Of a stretch of 64,000 nucleotides of DNA, positions 45,111-55,700 are shown piece after piece. The notes below the pieces were generated by a model. The model was not told where the DNA came from. It did not search any database and saw only the letters and a list, made by a program, of their open reading frames with translations. Position numbers and translations under genes: made by a program. The stretch comes from Benincasa hispida (Eukaryota > Streptophyta > Magnoliopsida > Cucurbitales > Cucurbitaceae): assembly GCF_009727055.1 (NCBI RefSeq), contig NC_052350.1, forward strand, positions 20,434,365 to 20,498,364, written 5' to 3'. Numbering within the stretch: position 1 is the first letter of the stretch; every line of letters starts with the position of its first letter.

Positions 45111-46600
45111 ATGAATAGAGATTTCAATGGGATAATGAAAATCTAATAATTAAAACTTTTATTATTGAAATATATATATATATATAAATTAAAAATAGAC
45201 AAAACATGAAGGAATATTGAAGATTTGTTATGATTTTGACATTAAAAAGTGGACTAAATAATATGTTTAATTATGACTTATGGTAAATAAATGGTTTAAT
45301 ATTTATTAAACAAATTACCTAACATATCCTAATAATCATCTATTAAACCAGGTAAAAGAGAAATCAAAAGTTTCACCGTCTAATCCCCATTAAAATAATA
45401 TAGATGAAAGCATATCTTTAAACAATAGCACTTAATTATAGTCATAAGATGACAGTGACACTTGAGAAGGGAAACAAATTTCTTCGATACTTTAGCGAAG
45501 TTTTTTATTAGATTAATATTTTTCTACCATGATGGGAGTAAGAAATACATTTTATATTCCCTTCTTTCAATTATCTTTAGAAAAAAAATATCTCTCATCC
45601 ATATCCCAACAACATATATATGATGCTTCAAAAAAAAATTATATATATATATATATACACACACAACATATACAAATAAACACATAGGTATATGCCACGT
45701 GCTTATAAAAAAGGGGTTTGTCCCATTAGAATTAGTCTCTATTGAGCTGTCTTTGGGAGAAATTTGGCGCTGGCCCACGTGAAATTTTCTCATATATCAT
45801 GAATAAATAAATAAGTATATATACAATAAGTTAAGATTCCCTAGAGTATCAATTTTTTTTATCTTAATTAATTCTGAATTTCTAATATATAAAAGTATTT
45901 TTCCACGAATTATCCAAGCTATATTTACTTCTCTCAATATATATAAACTTCGTTATTATCGCATTCTAAATATGGTTCAATACCCTTGAATCTTGATATC
46001 CATTATTCAAAAGAAAAAGAAAACATTCATATCAAATGTCTTGAATCTGTTTGTTGGCGCTTCAAATAACAAGTAATAGAATTTAGAGTAGTGTTCTATA
46101 TAAACTCTCTAACCCTAGAGGCACCGTTATGATATAATTTTTCTGAAAACATTCTTCTTAATAATACTGTTCTCCCTAACACACCGTTAGTTGTGTGTCG
46201 ATCTTCTCTATCTCTACGTTCCTTTTTGTGTTCTGTAATTATCAATTTCGTAACATAATGTTTGGGTGAAAATTAAATTTTGTTTTTTAAAAAGGAAAAA
46301 TTAAAAAAAAAAAAAAAACCAATTTTTGGTTGAGAATCCCACGTTGATAAATTTTGAAAAGGGAATCTTTCTTTTGTATTCTAGCCTGTTTTAGAGGGAG
46401 TGATGAGATAGACTAATGTGGGTTTGGCCACATGCATGTCGCCGTCCTTTTTTTCTTCCCATTATTGTACGTTCGGAGGCTAAACACGTTTCCCTCTCGC
46501 GGCAGTTTAGCTCTGAAAGCCTATAAAAGATAGATTTTAGTTTTTCATTCTCCATCCCTGTCCTCTGTTTTTCTTTTCCCATTTTCCGAGCATTTAGTCT
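45111..46600. other. Intergenic; isolated promoter-like words
   Basis: AT-rich. Two CACGTG G-boxes lie near 45695 and 45776. TATA-like words 'tctatataaactc' (46096) and 'cctataaaagatag' (46520) are present, with 'taaccctag' (telobox-like) at 46110. The stretch 45690-46255 ending 'ttcgtaaca' could be an old solo LTR, but no left boundary was found. Confidence 0.35.
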
Positions 46601-46605
46601 GAAAT

Positions 46606-46824
46606 GTGTGTATTCCGATCGGTAACTGTGCATTTCCAATCGAATTTTCTCTTTGGGTTGTTTTATCCTGGGGACGACGTGGTAGTATTCCTGACATGCT
46701 TGCACACTTGGGTAGAGCTGCGAAACGTCTTAAAGAAAGCGAGCTCCGTGACTCAGCCTATAACGAGCTTTTATTTTATAGGTTCAGTTCCAGACCCTTT
46801 GTTGTTGTCTTGTTCATCGTCTGA
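46606..46824 (+). other. Unassigned short open frame in a GC-richer island
   Basis: The 72-codon frame includes GRRGSIPDMLAHLGRAAKRL and KESELRDSAYNELLFYR, which reads like an amphipathic, charged helix rather than the Phe/Leu/Ile/Lys noise of surrounding frames. A TATA-like word (tataaaagat) lies about 85 bp upstream. I do not recognise the family. It could be a short protein, an exon of a larger gene, a pseudogene fragment, or chance. Confidence 0.25.
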
Positions 46825-46859
46825 GGGTGCTGTCGTTTCCAACATATAATATCACCGTA

Positions 46860-48256
46860 GACTAAAGTTTATACATCATATTTATTAGAAGTGTAAACAA
46901 AATTTGCATGGGTTAAGAAAAGGGAATAATTATCGATATATAAGTGAAGACAATTATTTCTATTGGTATTGGATTTTTTATGAGTTGTACCAAATGCAAA
47001 GCCATGGAATATATGTCGTCCAAAATGAATAATATTATATCATTATGAAAATAGGTGGAAGTTTCGTTGTCATTTTCGGTATTGCACTCATCATACATTT
47101 TAATTCAAATCTATTATTTAAGTATGATGTAGAACTTTTTTTTTTCTCATTCGATAAATTATAATCTTTGGTACAATCTATTCAATGATTCTCCAATTCC
47201 ATAAATCAAATTTTGCATCTTAGAAAATAATTGCATTTACCATAAAAAATGGCAGTTTTTGAAAACCATGGATGATAGGAAAAATATACAATAATCATAC
47301 AACAAAAGTTTTAAAGGTCTCTGATATATAGCCATTTTTATATAATATGAGAATTGCTATCATAACCTTCAAATGTTACCATATGTAGTGTTAAAATATA
47401 TAATAAAAAGATTTAAAAAAATCAACAACTTTTATTACACCCACGTAAAAAGAAAATTCATGTGAGACTTGTATTTGTATCTATAAACCTTAACTTTTCA
47501 TAAATGAATCAATTTTAGATTTTTAGTCAGAATTTTCTTTTAGAACTGTAATTGTCAATCTTGTAGAATTGACATTTTAAGAAGTCTATACATGTTTGAG
47601 AATTTATTAGATGATTTTCAAAGCAAATCGTAATAAAATGTCTAAATTATTAGCAGCTTAATTAACTCAAATTATAACTTTCACATAATATTGGTCAAAT
47701 GAAATTTAAATAATAATAAATTGATACACATACAAAAGTTCGGGATTTAAATTGATATAGATATTTGTTTAAAATTTAATTAATAAAATCCTCAAAATCT
47801 AGAGTATAAATTGATATTTTCTTAATAAATAAGAAACTTTGTTGAGACATTTTTTTAAAAAAAACAAATAAGTTTGAATTCATTTGATACAATTTCTGAA
47901 GTTTTAGAGTAAAATTCCAAATAAGAAATCATATTGCATATTTCGTCTATTATTGAACATTTAAACAAGTATAGAAGAAAAAAATTAATTGTCAAAAAAA
48001 ATAAAAATAAAATAAAATAAGAGGAAAAAACAGCAATAGTTGAGTACATTTTGAATTGTACTACTTTTTTTCAACACACTCCAATTATATAAGGAAAATT
48101 GTTTTAAATGTCATATTATTAAAAGTATTTTCAAAGATGGTAAAATGTCACAGTCTATTAGTAGTCTATCAGTATCTATTAGTGACATTTTGTTATATTT
48201 GTAAATATTTCGGTTCATTTTTTTATATTTGAAAACAACTTATTATAATAATAATA
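46860..48256. other. Intergenic, AT-rich
   Basis: No gene is visible. Near 48100-48200 is a fragment of the TATCA/GATAG fold-back family ('gtctattagtagtctatc'). Confidence 0.45.
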
Positions 48257-48862
48257 AAAAAAGGGACAATAACTTTTTGGTCCTTAGGTTTTGGCTTTAA
48301 TTTCTATTTGGTCCTTAAGTTTTAAAATGTTATACATTTAGTCCTAAAGTCTTGAGTTTTGTTTCAGTTTAGTCCTTAAGTTTCAAAATGTTACAATTTC
48401 ATCCCGAGATTTGAGTTTTGTTTCAATTTGGTCCGTAAATTTCAAAATTTTATATTTTTATCATCAATTTTTCATTACTTACTCACTTTCAATTATTGAT
48501 GTCAATTTCATTGATTAATTAAAAATAATTTTGAAGCAAAATTTTAAAAGTATTGAAAATAGTGAAACTTAATTAATTATAATTCTTTTAGTGATTTTTA
48601 ATTTATTAACATAAATTAACTCTAAAGACGAAAAGTAAATATTTATTGAAAAATCGAATGTAAAAATATAAATTTTGAAACATAAGGATCAAATTGAATC
48701 AAAACTCATATGTCAAGGATAAAATAGTAGCATTTTGAAATCTAAGGAGTAAGTTGAAACTAAACTCAAAACTTAAAAATTAAATGTGTAATATTTTAAA
48801 ATAAATAGACTAAGTAGAAACTAGACACAAAACTTAAGGACTAAAAAGATATTTTTCTCTTA
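48257..48862. repeat. Fold-back element (inverted arms of about 220 bp)
   Basis: The left arm starts 'actttttggtccttaggttt'. The right arm ends 'aaacttaaggactaaaaaga', its inverted copy. Both arms repeat 'tttagtccttaagtttcaaa' words. Sequence and layout resemble the outer arms of the nested element at 30569-31596. Non-coding. Confidence 0.75.
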
Positions 48863-48980
48863 GAAAGTTAAAATATTTAAAAAAATTACCACATGATAAA
48901 TTATAATTAAATAAAATATTTCCTATTATAATAAATGAAAAAGAAAGATTTGTAGTTAAATGTTGTAGGTCTTGTCAACA

Positions 48981-49122
48981 AGAGCGTAGCTCAATTGACA
49001 TAGTATTCATATTATCAACATTTCCAAATCCGACTCGCTCCTACGTGTCCTTTGGATCCTTTGCTTAGAGTTTGATTCCCCACCCTACGTTTTAATTACA
49101 ATACATTTGAAAAAAAAAAAAA
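48981..49122 (+). mobile_element. tRNA-derived SINE
   Basis: A box A-like GTAGCTCAATTG (48986-48997) and box B-like GTTTGATTCCC (49070-49080) are about 75 bp apart, further than in a tRNA but usual in plant SINEs. A poly-A tail lies at 49110-49122. It does not fold as a functional tRNA. Confidence 0.65.
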
Positions 49123-51771
49123 TTGCAGTATGCAATTAAGAGTTCGGTCAAAGTGAAAAACTAGAGAACTAAAAGGTGGCGTTTTTATATCAAGAAAAGT
49201 TGCAAAGAAGATAACCTGTGCGTTCACGTGTCCCAACCAAACTCATCATTTTTCATTCTTTTCGTTTCTTGTTGTATCAACTTGACCAAAATTTTATATT
49301 TTAAAAAATCGATATTAGATTCAAAGTATTAGTCGATATAATATAATGTAAAAAATATTATAAATATAGCCAAATTTAAATAATCTATCAATGATAGGTA
49401 AGAGTCTATCAACGATAGAAGTCTATCGCTTATAGACTTGGTTATATTTGCAATTTTTCTTAAATGATATTATACATTTAGTTATTATTCCTAAAAATGT
49501 CATCAATTGCAATTATCATTTAAAAACAACTAAATTAAATTAAAATAAAAAAAAACCCTACTTATCTTTTATTTTTAAATAATATTTCTATTGTTTCAAA
49601 ATTAATAAATATTATTCGTGACCATTCAGAAGTAATATATATGATTGTATCAATTTAAGTCATGAATTAATAAATCTATTCATTTAAACCTTGAATGTTT
49701 TACAAGTTGATTGATTTATATCCTCTATTACATTTCATTTGGAGAATATTTCATGTGAAACTTATAATTGCACAAATTAAACTCTAAACTTTCATACATT
49801 AGTCAGTTTAGACTCTTAGTCATAATTTCTTTCGAGAATCATTTATACATCTACTCTAATTGTCTATTATGTAAAACCAACATATTAGTAAGCATGCAAA
49901 CAATTGAGAATATTAATGATTTACAAAGGTAATCATAATGATCGATTTAAATTCATTGGCTTATGAAAATTTAGAAGTTTAATTAACTCAAATTGTAAGC
50001 TCCACATGATATTGGTCAAAAGAAATATGGAGTGTGTAAATTGATATATTCTCGAAAGTTCCGTATTTAAATTTATACCGTTAGTGTTCTAATTGATACA
50101 ACCCTTAAAATTTAGAAGTAAACTTTTTATAAAAATTGAGACTAAGGAGTGTGATGGTCTCACTTTTTGTTTCTATATCCAATATCATCTAGTATTCTAA
50201 AGGTTTTTTCTTTAAGCTTAGTTATACAATGTTTATGAAAGATCAACGATAATATTGCAGCTTACGTATTATTATTGTAATTTAGCCATAATAATAAATA
50301 ATATAATAAAAGAAAGTAAAAACTTGAGCCTAATTCTACTACCCACCACTTCTTTACTTGATTTTAAAGGAACCTTCCTACTTTCTTTTGCACACAAAGA
50401 CAAGCAAAGAATTTTGTGGCCTAATTTCCAATGTTCAATTTCTTATAATTAAATTAGTCTCTCCTAAGTCATTTATGTTTGGACCCATCATTTTCTTCGG
50501 TCAAGGCTATTATTATCATTCTTTTGTTTTTATGCAATTTTATATTTATGCAAATTCTAAAAATAAAAAAAATATCAAACATGAACACAAATGTCTGATT
50601 TGACAATTTTGTTCTTCTACCTAATCGGAATCCATAGAAAAAAATTATTAACCTTATGAGAAATTCGACAACACAAATGACAAATCTGTAGAAAGATAAG
50701 ATTTTTTTTTATTAAATATTGGTAACTAATAGACCATTCAGACTTTATTTTCCCCCCCCCTTTTTTTTTTCTTTTTCCTTTTTTAGAAAAAACCAAAATA
50801 TATAAAAACTTGAGGCCAAAAATTCCTCATTGGCAACTATTGGAGCATAGAGGGGGAAAAGTTGAAAAAGATATTTAATTCATCGTCAATTTTACATTGG
50901 TGGATGTAAGAGAGAAATCGTAGAAATTATACTCTTAAATCTTTGTTTAGTGGTTAGTAAGAGACATGTGAATTTTTTATTGTACATCCAACGGCTATGA
51001 AGAGTCACATTGAGATAGTTTTATTGAATAAATTTTTGTCTACGAGGTAAAATAGAGGTTCAAATATCTCATTTGTCTCCACTCGAGATTGAAATACATT
51101 ATTTGGGGTTGTGTAATAATGTGTCAAATGTTTAAAAATGAAAATGCTTTAACTAAATATCTAAAGTCTTCCATAATAAAACCCATCTCAAAATAGTGTT
51201 CATGTTTGTCAATGATTTAATCTATTGATATGCCAAATATCTAAAAAATGAGGGGAAAAGTGTGAGATCTTCAAGCCTTCGACAAATGGACTTAAATTCC
51301 CATCCAACTATTTCAAATTTGTAGCTAGCAAAAGCTTTGACTTTTTATTTATTTAAAAAAATAAAATTAAAAAAAAAAAAAAAAAGAAAAAAAATGGTTT
51401 AGTAGGTGATTCAGATTGAGTTAAAACGAAAATATATTTCATGGACATTCTAGATTTTGTGATCTAAATAGTGCAAATTTTAATTATAATGTTTTTATGT
51501 TTTCGTGTAATCTTATTTTGAATTTGAAATTTAAAATGTAGAATTATATTAGAAAAAATAAAAACATTAACAAATATATAGTATTTTATGTTATAAACTC
51601 GATTATTTGTGTCCAGTTAAAATATGAATTATATGATATTACAAATAACAATTATAAAAAAAATTAACATAAAACAAGTTTATAAGTTAATTTAAAATAG
51701 TTCATATTCAACCTAAAATTCAGGGAATAATTAAAAATAGTTTTTTGTTTTATAAATATATTATCAAACAG
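49123..51771. other. Intergenic, AT-rich
   Basis: No gene is visible. About 49360-49530 is a TATCA/GATAG fold-back copy (ctatcaatgatagg, ctatcaacgatag). A C-run next to a T-run lies near 50750-50770. A poly-A tract lies near 51370-51395. Confidence 0.45.
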
Positions 51772-51862
51772 ATTTTTTTTATTAGACATAAAGGATCGAA
51801 CTTTCAACTTCTAAAGAGAAATATCATGCCAATTACTGTTGAGTTAAGTTCACTTTAGCTTA
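51772..51862 (-). mobile_element. tRNA-derived SINE, minus strand
   Basis: On the minus strand the sequence reads box A-like TTAACTCAACAGTAATTGGC, then box B AAGTTCGATCC (+ 51793-51803), then an A-rich tail (+ strand poly-T near 51773). The spacing and wording fit a plant SINE. Confidence 0.6.
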
Positions 51863-52747
51863 TCAAACACATTTTGAACAATGGTTTAAATGGAATTTTA
51901 ATTTTGAATCCACTACTAAACACATCCAAAAACAAATTTGTCTTCATTAAATCCTTTGTTTTCAAATTTTTGTTTCAAGATTGCCTATCAAACAGACTCA
52001 TATATATTATACATCAGCAACAATCTCTCTGTTAATCACCAATCAAGCTAAAAAGTTCAAGTGGTCATTTATGGTAAATTTACTTATATCAATACTTGAG
52101 TACTTTCCCTACTTCAATACCACCATTGTTAAAAGGGGATGAATTGACATTGCAAAAATTTGAGAATGTGATCTCTTGCTTTGATACTATGTTAAATCAC
52201 CAATCAATTCAAACTATAAAATTTAAACTAATAGATTTTGATAAATTTAATTATATCAAATACTTGAATGAGTGGATGCCTGCTGAAGACTTAAAGGACA
52301 GAAGAATCCATTTGTATTGATTAAGGTCTTGTCAGATGGCTTTCTAAGCTTGACTATAAGTTGCCAAAAAGCATTTTGTCTCATGGTAACAGTCCAAAGA
52401 AACTGCATCAAAACAAGACCTGTTTCACTATCAGACCAATCAACAAGGAACATCAGAAGCTAAACAAAGTTAAATAAATTTCACAATTCATTGCAAATTC
52501 CTTCGACTTTTGATCTAACACAGAAATTAATTAACCTTCTTCGCCTAAGCTTTTGACCAATTAAAGTGAGAAGATGTGGCGTTAAGAACAAACACATTTC
52601 TTGCAACACTGTCAACCAATGCGGGCGGAAACGATTACAAGTCTGTTGCTATTTCTTTCTAGAAATTAGGATTTATGGAGCATTGATACATTGCATTCTC
52701 AAGGGTCAGGGAAAAAGCACTTTTAAGAGAAGTGTACGAAACTTACA
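51863..52747. other. 3' flank of transporter copy B
   Basis: The sequence includes the expected 3' UTR of copy B. No other gene was recognised. Open frames at 52096-52453 have no recognisable domain. Confidence 0.4.
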
Positions 52748-55700
52748 TCACAGAGGTCCGAAAAAAAGTGATTGCAGTTGGGAAGTTGTTCTTGACACCT
52801 TGGATGCCAAGTTTTGAGAGAACCAATCTGAAAGATTTGCTATGACAAACCCCAAGAATACCTATATCAACAAACCAACTTTGTGATTTAGTGATAATTG
52901 ATATCATATGAATTAGAATATAGGGAACTTCCCTTTTCTTAATGTTATTATAAAATTTCAGTACTCAACACTTGGAGTAATGAATAACTGTTTTCTTCCC
53001 TTCTAATTTAAGCCCTATTAGTCTAGTTATTCCAACCCTTACAGAACGGATTGTTACAGATTTTTTTATTTTGAAGTTCTTTTTCATTTAATACAAGATA
53101 AAAGAATAACAACAATAACAGTTGATCAAAAGAATAATAATAACAATAATTGGATCTCTCTAACAATCGCATTCGAACAGACTTTTCAAAATCCTCCCCG
53201 ACGTTTTAAGTTTCTAAATTAATCACTGTTCTTTAATTCGATCATTTCTCTCTTTTTGAAAATAGAACATTTAGCCTCAAAGTCATCTAGTTTTTCTACC
53301 AACCCTTTCACTCTCTCTCTCTCTCTTCTATTATTATTGTTGTTGTTTTTTAAAGAATTTGTAATGCCCGAGTTCAAGATCACATCTAAATGAGAGGGAT
53401 CCTGAGGATACGAAAGTATGGTTAAGAAAAGCTTAAAAGAATTGAATATCTATACCAACAAGATGCACCTTCCTTTTCGGTGGATCAATCATAGAAACTC
53501 CAAAATTAAGCGTGTTTAGCTTCGAGCAATTCTATATTGACTGACCTCCTAAAAAATTTCCTAAGAAACATGTGGGTGAGGACAAATCATGCTGAAAGAA
53601 CCTAGATTGGTTTCTGTGAATAGTTTTCACTCTTAGAAGCAATTAAAGCTAAGTAGATAGTGTGGCCAGTTTGTAGGGGAATGTCGAGGCCATCAAGTGC
53701 CGAATGTAGATTCCAAATCCTAAACTTGGGGCGTTATAGAATTTTTGCTACCAATCGTAGTGGGTAAAGTCTACTGAATCCTTTTACAATGCGTTTTTTA
53801 TACTTAAATCCTCTAAATTTCCATCAGATGTAGTTATATATTATAATTAATGAGGTCAATAAGTCAATGCCTTCCCGCTCTTTCCTTACCGACTAGCATT
53901 CTCGAGATTGGATTATTAATTTTCTCAAAAGAAAAGAGAAGGAAAGAAAAGGAAAACGAAGGGTGGTCATAAATATTCCATTTAAACAAGTAATAATGAT
54001 AAACAAGAAGGGGGATCCAGATGGTTAGACATTCTGAATACAGTTGAGTGGATTATATCTTACAACTGATAAAAATTTGATTGAAGTATTTGATTGTAAA
54101 GAACTTGAACTAAAATTTAAAGTAAAGGTCGCTAAGAATCCCAAGGATACCATATAAAACAGGGCAAAGAATATATCAGGACTATAATGTCATAATCAAC
54201 AATAAAAAAATAGGCTAAATTATAATAAATACCTTGACTTTTTGCTTAAAAAAATCCCTATACTTTCAAAAGTTACAATATTACCCCTCAACTTTCATAA
54301 ATATTTCAAAACTACCCTTGGAGTACAAATTCTTTAGAATTTCGAATAGAAATCGGGACTTAGAACTGTGTAGGGATGACCTAAAACGATGTGGTAATTC
54401 AAATTTTCGTTTCTGTCACCTACTACACCATTTCACATCTCAATTTCCGCCCAAATTTTAACAAATTTATACTCCAAGGGTATTTTTGAAACGTCTATGA
54501 AAGTTCAAGGGTAATGTTGCAATTTTTTAAAGTATAAGGGTATTTATGAAACATATGCAAAGTTCAAGGGTATTTTTATAATTTAACCTAAAAAGATATA
54601 TTGTTTCCATCCAATGGTTTATAATTTAAATCCTATTAAGAGAACCTAGTAATGTGTAAACTAAAATAAGATAATTCGCCAGTTTATTTATTTTAAGGAA
54701 TCAAATTACTTACCTGAGCTGACCCAATGATATAAACTACAGAATATTGCCGGCCATGGATGACCATATCCTCCAACATTGCAACAGGTATAGTAAGGGA
54801 AACACCAAGAGCAGCTACCAGAGGGGAAGTCCAAACAACAGCCAAAGCCCTGTGTGCACCAGAAAATTATAAATCAGGAGACAAAAATAGATATATTTAA
54901 ATTAAATGCTGAACACACACACATGCACACACAAAAAGGATCTATAGTGAAAGGCTTTCTTCTGCGATTACCAGAAATAATCGGACAAAAAACTTCCAAC
55001 AAAGGCATTGCCAAGTATAACTCCTTCAACATTAGCAGATTGGGGGAACGTGAATCTGGGTTCAACGCCCATGGCAGTCAGAGGCCACACTGGAGAGAGA
55101 AATTTGGAAATATTTTTTAGCATACGATTTAAGTATCTTTTTTTTCTATAGCATTAGGAAATATGTAGTTTGGTTCTTCCAAAGGTACAAGACTAGTGTC
55201 GGATATGTTTGGACCAAGTTTACATGTTTTTCTATCCTCCCTGAAATTGCACCTTAATGCTGAAACATGCTATACAATAGGACCCAATAACAACTTTTTT
55301 TCAAGGAAAAAAAAATCCTTAGCTTATGGAGAATATAGTCCTCCCCTTTTGTATTATTTACTGAAATCATTCATCATAAATTGATCATATAAATATATTG
55401 AAGCAAAATATTTCTTCCTTTTGGACAGAGTAGCTGTCCCCTGTCTGTAACTGTGATCAGATATAACCTTCCATAGCACCCCCTCCCCCTCTTCGAAAAA
55501 TATTAGTAAATAAAACTGAGATAAAAAAATGTAAACTGAATAAAAGAATAATACATAAATAAATAAGGCATTTGATCATTAAACTAGAGAAAATTTCATC
55601 CTTACCAAGCCACCAAAGGGCAACAAAGGTGAAAAGTCCAATACAGCCAAATAGCTTTTGCATATCTAAATTTTGTCCTCCTCCAGCAAACTTTTTGAGA

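Noticed and set aside
45690..46255. Possible Copia solo LTR (TATA word, end TTCGTAACA)
   Set aside because: No left boundary, target duplication or second copy could be found, so it is not called as an element.
46336..46530. Plant snRNA-type upstream element (atcccacgttg) with a downstream TATA word
   Set aside because: The match to RTCCCACATCG is partial, the spacing to a TATA box is wrong, and no snRNA sequence follows.
50930..51100. Possible SINE with GAGGTTCAAAT as box B
   Set aside because: A convincing box A and an A-rich tail are lacking.
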